Of a stretch of 28,675 nucleotides of DNA, positions 1 to 11,205 are shown piece by piece; the stretch's first letter is position 1, and each line of letters starts with the position of its first letter. The notes under the pieces are model-generated. The model saw only the letters and a list, made by a program, of their open reading frames with translations. It was not told the origin of the DNA and searched no databases. The translations under genes and the position numbers were made by a program. Source of the stretch: an uncultured Moraxella sp. (lineage in GTDB: Bacteria; Pseudomonadota; Gammaproteobacteria; Pseudomonadales; Moraxellaceae); NCBI GenBank assembly GCA_927911235.1, contig CAKMOY010000101.1:1-28675 (forward strand), written 5' to 3'.

Positions 1-946
<946 letters not shown>

Positions 947-957
947 CTAAGTGAGTG

Positions 958-992
958 GCGTTTTTAACATTAAAATAACTTTGTAAAAACGC
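958..992. repeat. Inverted repeat between gltB and gltD
   Basis: Perfect 9-bp arms GCGTTTTTA (958-966) and TAAAAACGC (984-992) are separated by 17 bases. There is no T tract after the stem on the minus strand, so it does not look like a full terminator. It may be a processing or stability hairpin that sets the GltB:GltD ratio, which is inference. Confidence 0.5.
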
Positions 993-1020
993 TAACCTGC
1001 CGAGAATTTTAAATTTTAAA

Positions 1021-4000
1021 TTATTGTGGGTCTGCCATGGTTGATTTTAACAACGAAGTAATACTTGCTGCTTTTGGTTTCACCAAATAGAATTTACGCA
1101 CATAATGCTCAAAATCATCTAGCAAGGTTTGCCCCCATTGGCTACCTGTTTTGGCAACGTGTTCTTTGATAATTTGCATCAAATGAATACGATGGCTTTC
1201 AGTTTGCTCGTTAGAAATACGGTGAATATCAATCAACTCGTGGTTACAACGGTCAAAGAAATCCCCATCTAAATCAAGTACATAGGCAAATCCGCCTGTC
1301 ATACCTGCCCCAAAATTCAAGCCTGTTTTGCCAAGTACCGTTACGATACCGCCTGTCATATATTCACAGCAGTGGTCACCTGCACCTTCTACAACGGCAT
1401 GACAGCCTGAGTTACGCACGCCAAAACGCTCGCCTGCCGTACCTGCGGCAAACAAACGTCCGCCAGTCGCACCGTAAAGACAAGTATTACCGACAATGGC
1501 GGTTTGTTGGCTTGCAAAAGTTGAGCCTTTTGGTGGGTAAATCACGATTTCACCGCCTGCCATGCCTTTGCCAACATAGTCGTTGGCATCGCCTTCAAGC
1601 TCAATGTTCAAGCCACCTGCATTCCACACACCAAGACTTTGCCCTGCTGTGCCTGTCAAATGTAGGTTAATCGGTGAACCACTCATGCCAAGATTGCCGT
1701 AGATTTGGGCGATTTCACCCGAAATTCTTGCACCGATTGAGCGGTCGCAGTTACCGATACGATAGCTAAAATCACCGCCAGAACCTGAACGAATGGTTTC
1801 CATCATATCGCTCACCATTTCTTCCGCAAGTAAACCTTTGTCAAACGGTTCGTTTTTATCTACTTGACACGTTTGTGGTTTGCCGTCTGCGATTGGGTGG
1901 CTAAACAATAATGGTTGCAAATTCAAATGTTGTTGTTTGCTGGTTTCGCCTTCCAAAATTTCTAACAAATCGGTACGACCGACCAACTCTTCCATTGAAC
2001 GCACACCCAATTTGGCAAGCCATTCACGAGTTTCTGTCGCTACAAATTTAAAGAAATTAATCAACATTTCGGCTTCACCAATAAAATGTTCATCACGAAG
2101 TTCCGCTTTTTGGGTGGCAACGCCTGTTGGACAGTTGTTCAAGTGGCAAATACGCAAATATTTACAACCAACGGCAATCATTGGCGTTGTACCAAAGCCG
2201 AAACTTTCCGCACCCAAGATAGCCGCTTTTACCACGTCAAGACCTGTTTTTAGACCGCCATCGGTTTGGATACGCACTTTGTGGCGTAAGCCATTGACAC
2301 GAAGCGACTGATGAGCTTCTGACAGACCCAATTCCCAAGGCGAACCTGCATAATGAATTGATGATAACGGCGATGCGGCTGTACCACCGTCATAACCAGA
2401 ATGGTAATCAAATCGGCATAGGCTTTTGCCACGCCTGTCGCAATTGTGCCAACACCTGGGCGAGATACGAGTTTTACCGACACCAACGCATCAGGATTGA
2501 CTTGTTTTAAGTCAAAAATCAACTGTGCCAAGTCTTCAATTGAATAAATATCGTGGTGCGGTGGTGGAGAAATCAAGGTAACACCCGGCACAGAATAACG
2601 CAAACGAGCGATTAAACTGTTTACTTTACCACCCGGCAATTGACCGCCTTCCCCCGGTTTTGCCCCTTGAGCGACTTTGATTTGCATGACTTCTGCCGAA
2701 CGCAAATACGCAGGTGTTACCCCAAAACGTCCCGATGCCACTTGTTTGATTTTTGAGTTACGCACGGTGTTGTAACGCACAGGGTCTTCACCACCTTCCC
2801 CAGAGTTTGAACGACCGCCAATTGTGTTCATGGCAATGGCAATCGCTTCGTGGGCTTCTGGCGACAATGCACCCAATGACATACCTGCTGAGTCAAAACG
2901 TTTTAAAATATTTTCAACGCTTTCCACATCGTCAAGTTTAATCGGATTGTCGGTTTTTAATTTTAACAAATCACGAATGGTCGCAACAGGGCGAGTATTG
3001 ACAATATCGGCATAGGCTTGATAATTGGTGTAATCGCCTGTGCGAACCGCTTTGTGCAAGGCTTGAATCACGTCAGGATTAAAGGCGTGATATTCTTTGT
3101 TAAACACAAATTTTAACAAACCACCTTGGTCAATCGGTGTGCGTTTGCTAAAGGCGTTATTTGCCAAGGCTTTTTGGTCGGCTTGTAAATCGTCAAAAGT
3201 CGCCCCTTGAATACGGCTCTCCACGCCATCAAAACACAAGTCCACGACTTCTTTTGACAAGCCAACCGCTTCAAATAATTGTGCACCACGATATGATGAA
3301 ATGGTTGAAATCCCCATTTTTGACAAGATTTTTAACAAACCTTTGTCCATACTTTTACGGAAGTTTTCTTGTGCGTATAATGGGTCGCCCAATAGTTCAC
3401 CTTTTTCCACCAAATCGGCAATGACGCTGTACGCCAAATATGGATAAACCGCAGTCGCACCCACGCCAAGCAATACCGCTAAATGGTGTGAATCACGCAT
3501 TAAGCCTGTTTCCACTACGATATTGGCATCGCAACGCAAGCCCACGTTAATCAAGTGGTGATGCACCGCCCCTGTCGCCATAATCGCATTGGCAGGGATT
3601 TTTCCTTTTTCAATGTTTTTATCAGACAACACCAAAATTACTTTACCTGCTTTTACTGCTTTTTCGGCTTGTTTACAGATATTTTTTAGAGCTTTTTCTA
3701 ATGATTGTGTTTCATCATAATTTAAATCAATAACTTGTAGGGCAAAACCTTTTTTGTCAATGTTTTGGATTTGTGCCATTTTGCTTGACGACAACACAGG
3801 TGATGACAATACAATACGATTAGCGTGGTCTGGTGTTGGGTCAAAAATATTTTTTTCTGTGCCTAAACACGTTTCTAGCGACATAACAATCGCTTCACGC
3901 AATGGGTCAATCGGTGGATTGGTAACTTGAGCGAATTGCTGACGGAAAAAGTCCGCCATGTGGCGAATTTGTTTTGACAAAACTGCCATTGGTGTATCAT

Positions 4001-5489
4001 CACCCATTGAACCGACCGCTTCTTGACCGTTTTCGGCAGACGGACGTAAGATTTCGGTGCGTTCTTCATTGGTAATGTGGAACATTTTTTGTAAAGCAAA
4101 AAGCTCATCGCCTTTAATCGCAGATTTTAACGCTTCTTCTTCCAAACGTTCATCATTACGCAGACGTACCGCATTTTCACGCAACCACAAACGATACGGA
4201 TAGGCTTTTTTCAACTGACGACCGACCGCTTTTGTGTCCATGATGTTGCCTGTTTCTGTGTCAATGACAAGCATTTGCCCAGGCCCGACACGCCCTTTTG
4301 CAACCACATCTTCAGGTTGATAATCCCAAGTGCCAACTTCTGATGCAACTGTGATATAGCCGTTTTTGGTCGTTACCCAACGAGATGGACGCAAGCCGTT
4401 ACGGTCAAGCATACACACGGCATAACGACCGTCTTGAATTACCAAGCCCGCAGGGCCGTCCCACGCTTCCATGTGTTGTGAATAAAATTCGTAAAACGCA
4501 CGCAAATCCATGTCCATCGTGTCTACATTTTGCCAAGCAGGTGGCACAAGGATAGACAAGGCACGGAACAAGTCCATACCGCCAGATACCAACACTTCAA
4601 GCATATTATCAAGGCTTGATGAGTCCGAACCAACACGGTTTACCAATGGGTGCAATTCTTGCAATTCTGGGATTAAATCAGTAACGAATTTTGGTGTACG
4701 AGCCACCGCCCAATCTCGGTTGCCTTCAATGGTGTTTAATTCGCCATTGTGAGCCAAGTAGCGGAATGGTTGTGCCAACGGCCAACGTGGTAAGGTATTG
4801 GTTGAAAAACGTTGGTGGAAAACTACAATATGCGATGCCAAACGCTCATCTTGTAAATCCAAGAAAAACGCAGGTAAATCCGCAGGCATCACCAAACCTT
4901 TATAAATCACGGTTTGTGAAGTTAAAGCGGTAACGTAAAACAATGGGTCATCAGTGAGTTGTAATTCGGCTTTTTTACGAGCGATAAATAATTTACGGTT
5001 AAAAGTCGGTTCGTCCATACCAGTTGGACAATTGACTAAAATTTGTTTAAACGCTGGCAACGATTCACGAGCGATTTCACCAACAATTGACAAATCCACA
5101 GGCACATCACGCCAGCCAGCAACTGTTAAACCTTGATTTTCAATTTCTTTATTTAAAATATCTTGTGATTTTTGGGCTAAATCTTTATCCAAATTGACAA
5201 ACACCGTCCCCACCGCAAAAATCGGATTAAGGGTAAAACCATTGTCCGATGCGACTTTTTGAAAAAAATCTTTTGGCATTGCCATTAATAGACCACAACC
5301 ATCGCCTGTCTTGCCATCGGCTGCCACACCACCACGGTGCGTCATACAGCTTAGACTGTGAATAGCGGTTTCCACCAAGTCATGGCTGGCTTCGCCGTGC
5401 GTGTGTGCAATCAGACCAAAACCACAATTGTCTTTAAATTCATCAGGTTGATAAAGGTTATGTTGGTGAGAATATAAATGTGAGGACAT
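1021..5489 (-). CDS. gltB: Glutamate synthase [NADPH] large subunit (one frameshift)
   Basis: Alpha subunit of glutamate synthase. An N-terminal class II glutaminase releases ammonia, which is channelled to the FMN site and combined with 2-oxoglutarate. Seen: a short propeptide, then [12 protein letters not shown] with the catalytic Cys at residue 22; the glutaminase segment with [11 protein letters not shown]; the FMN-barrel region around [10 protein letters not shown]; the 3Fe-4S motif C-x5-C-x4-C (codons 2131-2166); and a glycine-rich C-terminal beta-helix domain. The ATG at 5489 is chosen over an in-frame TTG at 5510 because AGGGA lies 8 bases upstream of it. One base is missing at about 2400 (ATT-CTGGT should read ATT-TCT-GGT), which splits the gene into two overlapping frames. 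Corrected length is 1489 residues, normal for the family. No second defect was seen. Confidence 0.95.
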
Positions 5490-5654
5490 AGACGTGTTCC
5501 CTAAATGCAAAACTGAAAAAATGGACAGTTGCGAAGGCTACTGTAAAATACAATCAATACAACCGTCTATCTTAACGAAATTGATAACAAAAAAGCTACT
5601 ATTTTTATTGATTGATTAATTCCGAATTTTTTTGTGTGGGGTTTTCAAATGGTT

Positions 5655-5685
5655 AAAAGCCTGTTTTTTGCTAAAACAGGCTTTT
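5655..5685 (-). terminator. Rho-independent terminator after the SPOR gene
   Basis: Perfect 13-bp arms AAAAGCCTGTTTT (5655-5667) and AAAACAGGCTTTT (5673-5685) surround a 5-base loop. The structure starts directly after the corrected stop codon of the SPOR-domain gene. The longest T tract (T8) is on the plus strand, so it can act in both directions. It separates the pil-aro transcript from gltBD. The as-read SPOR frame runs straight through this hairpin, which is a sign that the as-read frame is wrong. Confidence 0.82.
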
Positions 5686-5687
5686 TT

Positions 5688-6664
5688 TTATTCCTCGTTG
5701 TTATTATCAGCTTTTTTGACGTTCTGTTTTTTCCACTGGTTTTTCTCAGCTTGTTTTTTTTCGCTTGGCTTTTCGGTTTTTTTCTATGTTTCCAGTCGGT
5801 TTTGGCTCTGGCAATTTTTTGCTCAACAGGTTTTGGTTCTGGCAATCTTTGACTAAAGTCTTGATTTTGTCTAATCGCTTCATTCAGTTCAGCATTGGGA
5901 TTTTTGGCAACCCGTTTTTCTTCAACCGCCAAAGTATCGTTGGTATTATTAGATTTTTCAATACTTTCTTTGGGTTTTTCTTCGGTCGCTGACGTTTCTT
6001 GGGCTTTTGGTGCTGGCAACTCAGACTTGGCTTTGCTTAGATTCACCGATTTTGGCGTATCACGCCCAATATCTTGTAATGGTGGGCTGATTTCATACTC
6101 ATCCATTTGAGACAAATACAATTTAAACTCTTCTGGAAAGGCTTGTACATTATTTGGCAAATCAAACTTGATTAATTTACTCGCCCCAATCGCTTCTTGG
6201 GCTGAACCAAACGTGCCATAAGTCAATACAAAACGTTTTTGATTGTCTTCATCAACAATGCGAAAATAGTTAAACTTATCACGGTCAGAACGGTTCGCCA
6301 AATAATCGGTAATCACTTCATGTTGCACCACGTTCATGACTTGCACCGTCCATTTACCAAGATTGGTTTTGATAAAACGGCTGTCTTTGAACTCTTTTGG
6401 GTAGTTGCGCTTATCCCGAATAATCGCATCAAACTTAATCGGTTGCACCATTTTATTGAGTTCATCAGGATTGTGATTTAACAACAAAATATTCGGGTCT
6501 ATAACCGTTGAAATCTCGTTATCTTGGTTCTTTTTGACTTCAGGTTTTACCGCTGATGACACCCACACCATAAAAGTCAAGCCACCTGCCACTGCTGTAA
6601 AAATCAGCCAAACACTGGCTTGAGCAGCCAATGAACGATAACGTGTTGATAAAAAATTTAACAT
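5688..6664 (-). CDS. Membrane-anchored SPOR-like domain protein (two probable frameshifts)
   Basis: Single-pass inner-membrane protein: a short basic N-terminus, a hydrophobic segment at about residues 17-37, then a periplasmic region. Residues about 103-188 (KWTVQVMNVV to YLSQMDEYE) have the strand-helix pattern of a SPOR domain, which binds denuded septal peptidoglycan. The position after aroB resembles that of DamX-type genes, although here the domain is central. The tail is rich in Lys, Glu and Pro. As read, the frame ends at 5645, inside the terminator. Removing one base from the A6 run (plus strand T 5815-5820) and one from the A7 run (T 5777-5783) restores a repeated LPEPKP motif and a balanced K/E tail ending KKADNNNEE. 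The stop is then at 5688-5690, just before the hairpin, giving 324 residues. It begins 17 bp after the aroB stop. SPOR assignment is by pattern only. Confidence 0.72.
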
Positions 6665-6681
6665 ATCTAACCTTTTTTAAA

Positions 6682-7752
6682 TCAATTCTGTAGCACTTGT
6701 TGTAAACTGCTTGCATCATAATCTGCGGTAATATAAGCATCGCCCAATGTTTTTAACAAAATCAAACGAATTTGCCCAGATTTGACCTTTTTGTCATGGC
6801 TCATCAAATCCAACGCCGTTTCCACCGCAATCTTTGGCGGTAAAATTGGTAAATTGGCATTTTTTAACAAAGTTTCCACACGAGCAACATCATCAAGACT
6901 GACATTGCCCATTTTTTGCGACAATTTCATCGCTTGCACCATGCCAATCGCCACCGCTTCACCGTGCAGATAATTGCCGTAACCTTCGTGCGTTTCAATC
7001 ACATGACCAAACGTATGCCCAAAATTTAACAAGGCACGTCTGCCATTTTCAAATTCATCTTCGGCGACGATATTGGCTTTGTGTTGGCAAGATTTTAACA
7101 CAGCTTCGCCAAGCAAACTCATGTCCAAACTCACCAAGCCTTGCATATTTTTCTCAAGCCAGTTTAAAAATTCTAAATCAGTAATCAAGGCATACTTAAT
7201 CACTTCTGCCAATCCTGCCGACAATTCACGTTGCGGTAAAGTCGTCAATAACGCCATATCCGCAAGCACAAGTCTTGGCTGCCAAAACGCCCCAATCATA
7301 TTTTTACCAAGTGGGTGATTAATACCTGTTTTACCACCAACACTAGAATCCACCTGTGATAGCAAAGTCGTTGGAATCTGGATAAAATTCACGCCACGCA
7401 TAAAACTTGCCGCCGCAAAACCGACCATATCACCAATCACACCACCGCCCAACGCAATCAACGTACAATCACGGCTAAAATGCTCACGCATTAACACGTC
7501 ATAAATTTGGTTAATGCTGTCTTGGTTTTTGTATTGTTCACCATCAGCCAAAATACAGGTTGCGATTTTTTTGTCTGTTGGCAAATTATCAATTAATTGT
7601 TGCAAATATAACGGTGCAATCGTTTCATTGGTAACGATTAAAATTTGTTTACCCTTGATAAAAGGCGAAAAATCAAAACTTGTTAATAAATTTTCACCAA
7701 TCACAATCGGATAATCGTGTAAACGTGTGGTAACAATCAATTCTTTAGCCAT
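6682..7752 (-). CDS. aroB: 3-dehydroquinate synthase
   Basis: Cytosolic enzyme that converts DAHP to 3-dehydroquinate, step two of the shikimate pathway, using NAD+ and a divalent metal. Seen in 356 residues: the NAD-binding [11 protein letters not shown] (102-112), the signature run [18 protein letters not shown] (126-143) with GKNMIGAF after it, and the metal ligands Glu183, His246 (in FGHTFGH) and His263 (in LHGEA). The length is typical and the frame is unbroken, one of the few long genes here without an indel. The ATG follows AGGA at a 7-base spacing. It sits directly downstream of aroK, the classic aroKB pair, and upstream of the SPOR gene with only 17 bp between, so all three are probably one transcript. 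Confidence 0.97.
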   Translation of the reverse strand: MAKELIVTTRLHDYPIVIGENLLTSFDFSPFIKGKQILIVTNETIAPLYLQQLIDNLPTDKKIATCILADGEQYKNQDSINQIYDVLMREHFSRDCTLIALGGGVIGDMVGFAAASFMRGVNFIQIPTTLLSQVDSSVGGKTGINHPLGKNMIGAFWQPRLVLADMALLTTLPQRELSAGLAEVIKYALITDLEFLNWLEKNMQGLVSLDMSLLGEAVLKSCQHKANIVAEDEFENGRRALLNFGHTFGHVIETHEGYGNYLHGEAVAIGMVQAMKLSQKMGNVSLDDVARVETLLKNANLPILPPKIAVETALDLMSHDKKVKSGQIRLILLKTLGDAYITADYDASSLQQVLQN

Positions 7753-7837
7753 ACTAAAATCCTATATTAACACAAATAAACTCTTACCCTAATGACGTTT
7801 AATTTTGGTCACTTGAATGGACACAATCGGATTGTCT

Positions 7838-8386
7838 TTATTTTTGCCATAATGTTGGGGTAAAATTTTGTAAATTGGTGCAAAAATTTTCTTTTACCAT
7901 TTTTTTTGGCGTTAAATAGCCAGTGGTAATCACAATATCCGCAAGCGATTGATAAATCGGGTCTCGCACCGCAAACAGCTCAGCTAAACATGCTTTGGGG
8001 TTGTCATTTTGGAGTAGCGGACGGCTACGGTCATGCTTGGTACGCTCGTACTGCACATCAACTTCTGCTCGCAAATAGACCACCACGCCACGCTTTAAAT
8101 AATCACGGTTTATCGGTGTTATCACCGCACCACCACCTGTCGCAATCACGGCGTGCGAAAGTTTTGTTAAATCATCAAGGGTTTTACTTTCTCGTTGGCG
8201 AAAGCCTTGTTCACCCTCTTTGTCAAAAATCCAACTAATCGTTGTCCCTGTCAAACGCTCAACTTCATGGTCGCTATCATAAAACGTATAATTTAATTGA
8301 TTAGACAATAGTTTGCCGATCGTTGTTTTGCCAGCCCCCATCGGGCCGACCAATATTATCAAAGGCGGTTGCCAATTATTCACCAT
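7838..8386 (-). CDS. aroK: Shikimate kinase I
   Basis: Phosphorylates shikimate at O3 with ATP. Seen, counting from the ATG at 8386: Walker A GPMGAGKT (14-21), the shikimate-contacting Asp in DSDHE (37-41), GFRQRE (61-66), GGG (84-86), and the lid with Arg in DRSRPLL. The frame is open back to 8473 and another ATG lies at 8407, but the family start is about 12 residues before the P-loop, which favours 8386. None of the candidate starts has a good ribosome binding site. The C-terminus is doubtful. As read it stops at 7838 (TLWQK). Removing one base from the T4 run 7887-7890 gives a further 33 sensible codons (EIFAPIYKILPQHYGK and on) to a stop at 7789-7791, just before the aroB ribosome binding site. 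That would make 198 residues. Confidence 0.93.
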   Translation of the reverse strand: MVNNWQPPLIILVGPMGAGKTTIGKLLSNQLNYTFYDSDHEVERLTGTTISWIFDKEGEQGFRQRESKTLDDLTKLSHAVIATGGGAVITPINRDYLKRGVVVYLRAEVDVQYERTKHDRSRPLLQNDNPKACLAELFAVRDPIYQSLADIVITTGYLTPKKMVKENFCTNLQNFTPTLWQK

Positions 8387-8392
8387 AAAAAA

Positions 8393-8442
8393 ACCACAAA
8401 TCATCTTATCATATCGGGGGATATTATACGATGATTTGTGGT
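8393..8442 (-). promoter_or_regulatory. 13-bp hairpin plus U7 directly before the aroK start
   Basis: Perfect 13-bp arms ACCACAAATCATC and GATGATTTGTGGT (plus strand 8393-8405 and 8430-8442) enclose a 24-base loop. On the minus strand the second arm runs into T7 (8387-8393), then the aroK ATG. This has the form of an intrinsic terminator placed so that its U tract touches the start codon, so it could attenuate pilQ read-through into aroKB or hide the initiation region. The alternative ATG at 8407 lies inside the stem. Structure is seen; function is inference. Confidence 0.6.
8423..8428 (-). promoter_or_regulatory. Possible -10 element for aroKB
   Basis: A perfect TATAAT on the minus strand sits in the loop of the aroK hairpin, about 37 bases before the aroK ATG. 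The hexamer 17 bases upstream (TAGCGA) is a poor -35 and there is no extended -10 TG. A weak or activator-dependent promoter is possible. Confidence 0.3.
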
Positions 8443-8448
8443 AAATCG

Positions 8449-8480
8449 CTATCATTTCCCAAAAACTTGTCAAATGATAG
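8449..8480 (-). repeat. Hairpin immediately after pilQ
   Basis: Perfect 9-bp arms CTATCATTT (8449-8457) and AAATGATAG (8472-8480) with a 14-base loop begin about ten bases after the pilQ stop. No U tract follows. Together with the 13-bp hairpin next to it, this gives two tandem stem-loops in the pilQ-aroK gap, probably a 3' protective or processing structure. Confidence 0.5.
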
Positions 8481-8490
8481 TTGTTTTTTA

Positions 8491-10653
8491 TTAATTCATA
8501 CGACTCACACCATCATTAACAATTTTTGGTGTAACAAAAATCAACATTTCTGTTTTACTATTTGTTTTAGAAGTACGTCTAAATAAACTCTTAATGCCGG
8601 GCATATCGCCTAAAAAAGGAACTTTTTGCATATTATTACCAGTGGTGTTTTCAAAAATACCACCTAATACAACGGTTTGTCCATCATCTACAATAACGTT
8701 AGTTTGTATAGCTCTTGTAGTAATCGTTGGTGGCGATGTATTCAGATTCGCACTATCATTGGTAATAGCTAAACCCATACCTACTCGACCTTCTGGGGTA
8801 ATATTAGGTGTTACTTCCAAACTAAGAACAGCATCTTTAAAGCTAGTAGATGTTGCTCCACTGGCTGAGGCTTCTTGGTAAGGTATTTGTGTACCAGACA
8901 TAATTTTAGCCTTTTGTTTATCTGCTGTCAAAACTTTTGGACTAGAAACTACTTCACCACGACCATCAGACTGCATGGCTGATAACTCTAAATCTAGCAA
9001 CATATCTGAAATATTTAGCAAACCAAATGCAACAGAGCCCGTTGGGTTAGATGCACCCAAATTGACGTTAAGGTTATTTGGACGAGTAACGTTCAGTTTT
9101 TCGCCTGCGTTAGTAGTTTGTACGTCCCAAAGTGTCTGTTCTGTACCACCGACAATAAAATCTTTTTTCGCACCCAAGATACCCCATTTCACACCCATTT
9201 CTTTGCTAAAGCTATCGCTTGCATTCACAATACGTGCTTCAATCATTACTTGTTTTACAGGGATATCAATTTTGCTAATCAAATCACGAATATTGGCAAT
9301 ACTGGCATTGGTATCTTTGATAATCAAGGTGTTGGTACGCGCATCAATGGTAACTGTACCACGAGAAGATAATAAAGATGTAGAGTGATTACCACCATTT
9401 CCACCTTTATCTGACTCAATCATTGTACGAACATCTTCAGCTTTAGCATAGTTGAGACGGATATATTCTGGGCGTACTGGGTCAAGTTCTTGTTTATCTT
9501 TAATTGCTTGTAGCTCATCATTCTCTTGTTTAGTGAGTTCGGCGGCTGGGGCTATCCAAATCACGTTGCCATTAACACGTTTGTCAAGGTTTTTGCTTTT
9601 TAAGATAATGTCTAAGGCTTGGTCCCAAGGCACATTGATTAAACGCAAAGTAATATTACCTGATACGCTATCACTGGCAATAATATTGGTATTGGTATGT
9701 TGACCCAATACTTCCAAAATCTGACGAACGCTCACATCTTGGAATTCCAAAGATAGTGGTGCTCCTGTATAGGTACGCTCTTCTAGCGTTGGTTCACGCA
9801 GTTTTTTTGGTGGTTCAATATTAATGCTTAATTGGCTACCTGTTTGATAGGCTTTATACTCATAATCACCATTCATAGCGATACGAATCACGCCATTGCG
9901 TCCTTGATTATTGGCTGTGATATTACCAACTAAGCCTGTACCTGCCATTTGTTTTAGCAAATGATTAGGAATCGTTGCACCTGTCAAACGGATAACCAAT
10001 TCATCGCCTGTACGTTGTACATCTACAGGAATGCTGTCATTCACCAAATTGATGCCCACACTCGCACCACCGTTGGCAGAGCCATTTAGACTGATAGCGG
10101 TTAAGCCATCATAGCTATATTGACGAGAGGTTGCCACTGCTGGGTTTAATAATGGATTGACTTTAACAACCATCGTTTCAGCAGGTGCTGGCATATTGGT
10201 TGTGGCAACCACAGGTGCGATAGCAGGTGCTTGAATCATTTTGCCTTGCAATGACTGAGTAGTCACGACAACTTGACCATTTTGCACATTGGCATTGGTG
10301 AATTTGGCATTTTCATCTAACTCTACAATCATACGCGTGGTATTACCACTTGTAACAGTTGTTACATTATGAATCTGACCTTGATTAACTGCTTGAACAC
10401 GGGGTATACCTTGACTATCGACATTTGAAAAATCCAAAACCAAACGATTTGGATTTGCCATTTGATAAGCCGTTGGTTTTACAGCACCTTGGCTAAAGCC
10501 GATATTCAACGTGGTGCTATCCGTTGTTACTTGTCCAACGGATACTTGATTGATTGTACCATTCGCCATTGCAACACTGGTGATAGTCGCAGTAGCCACT
10601 GCAACAGCAAGCTTTGATAGAGAGGTACGGCATGGATAGGTTAAAAAATTCAT
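8491..10653 (-). CDS. pilQ: Type IV pilus secretin PilQ
   Basis: Outer-membrane secretin through which the type IV pilus is extruded. In competent relatives DNA enters by the same route. The 720 residues show a signal peptide with likely cleavage after A30 (AMA|N). Two AMIN-like peptidoglycan-binding regions follow (about 35-130 and 180-280), then an N0/STN domain (about 298-370), an N1 domain (about 395-465) and the secretin core (about 468-712). The core has VVSSPKVLTADKQKAKIMSG and the C-terminal TEMLIFVTPKIV. The ATG at 10653 has AAGGA 7 bases upstream. The frame is unbroken. The length matches Moraxella/Acinetobacter PilQ. It is the last pil gene of the operon, 24 bp after pilP, with two hairpins between it and aroK. 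Confidence 0.97.
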   Translation of the reverse strand: MNFLTYPCRTSLSKLAVAVATATITSVAMANGTINQVSVGQVTTDSTTLNIGFSQGAVKPTAYQMANPNRLVLDFSNVDSQGIPRVQAVNQGQIHNVTTVTSGNTTRMIVELDENAKFTNANVQNGQVVVTTQSLQGKMIQAPAIAPVVATTNMPAPAETMVVKVNPLLNPAVATSRQYSYDGLTAISLNGSANGGASVGINLVNDSIPVDVQRTGDELVIRLTGATIPNHLLKQMAGTGLVGNITANNQGRNGVIRIAMNGDYEYKAYQTGSQLSINIEPPKKLREPTLEERTYTGAPLSLEFQDVSVRQILEVLGQHTNTNIIASDSVSGNITLRLINVPWDQALDIILKSKNLDKRVNGNVIWIAPAAELTKQENDELQAIKDKQELDPVRPEYIRLNYAKAEDVRTMIESDKGGNGGNHSTSLLSSRGTVTIDARTNTLIIKDTNASIANIRDLISKIDIPVKQVMIEARIVNASDSFSKEMGVKWGILGAKKDFIVGGTEQTLWDVQTTNAGEKLNVTRPNNLNVNLGASNPTGSVAFGLLNISDMLLDLELSAMQSDGRGEVVSSPKVLTADKQKAKIMSGTQIPYQEASASGATSTSFKDAVLSLEVTPNITPEGRVGMGLAITNDSANLNTSPPTITTRAIQTNVIVDDGQTVVLGGIFENTTGNNMQKVPFLGDMPGIKSLFRRTSKTNSKTEMLIFVTPKIVNDGVSRMN

Positions 10654-10677
10654 AAAATTATCCTTAAATACTTAGTC

Positions 10678-11205
10678 TTAACTTGCTGTAACAGCAATAG
10701 AAGTTGGTTGCTCAATAAACCCAACACGGCTGTCTGGTACGATTTCAATTAGATTAATTTGAGTTGGCGTGATTTCTGTAATTCGCCCATAGTTTTTACC
10801 CAAATAGTTACCAACTTTGACACTGGCAATACGACCTTCAGGTGTCTGAATAAGGGCATAAAGCTCACCGTTTTCAGAAACAACAATACCACGATACGTG
10901 AGTTCATTTAAATCAAATTGCTCTAATGGCTCTTTAATACGAGTTTCATCAGGACGAACGCCTTGAATTTCAGCTTCTTGTGTGGCTCGCAACATCAAAC
11001 TTGGTGGCATAAATGGACTTCTAAGCTGTCCAGCACTATAATTAAATGCTTGTACCACTTGTGGCTGAGGTAGTGGCTGAATAGGCTGTGCAGGTTGATT
11101 ACGAATCTCCTGCATTTTTTGTTCGGCAAGTCCCACTCTATCCGCACAAGCAGTTAAGCCAAAAGATACGAGCAGGGATAATACAATATAATTATTTACT
11201 CTCAT
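10678..11205 (-). CDS. pilP: Type IV pilus inner-membrane lipoprotein PilP
   Basis: Periplasmic lipoprotein that joins the PilN/PilO heterodimer to the PilQ secretin. Starting at the ATG at 11205, a short hydrophobic signal (YIVLSLLVSFG) ends in the lipobox LTAC, followed by a mostly disordered Pro/Gln-rich linker. The C-terminal beta domain begins at about residue 85 (LTYRGIVVSENGELYALIQT). The frame is also open to 11238, but 11205 is preferred because AGGAG lies 6 bases before it and the signal peptide is then of normal length. The product has 175 residues. It overlaps the end of pilO by 14 bp, which implies translational coupling. No indel was seen. Confidence 0.95.
   Translation of the reverse strand: MRVNNYIVLSLLVSFGLTACADRVGLAEQKMQEIRNQPAQPIQPLPQPQVVQAFNYSAGQLRSPFMPPSLMLRATQEAEIQGVRPDETRIKEPLEQFDLNELTYRGIVVSENGELYALIQTPEGRIASVKVGNYLGKNYGRITEITPTQINLIEIVPDSRVGFIEQPTSIAVTAS

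Noticed and set aside
2250-2410. gltB as two overlapping genes (natural gene fission)
   Set aside because: The split falls inside the FMN barrel and a single missing base at about 2400 restores a continuous conserved sequence of normal length.
5487-5510. TTG at 5510 as the gltB start
   Set aside because: The ATG at 5489 has AGGGA at the right spacing and gives a propeptide of usual size; the TTG has no ribosome binding site.
8975-9388. Open frame opposite pilQ
   Set aside because: Antisense to the conserved secretin domain; its composition is that of a reverse-strand shadow.
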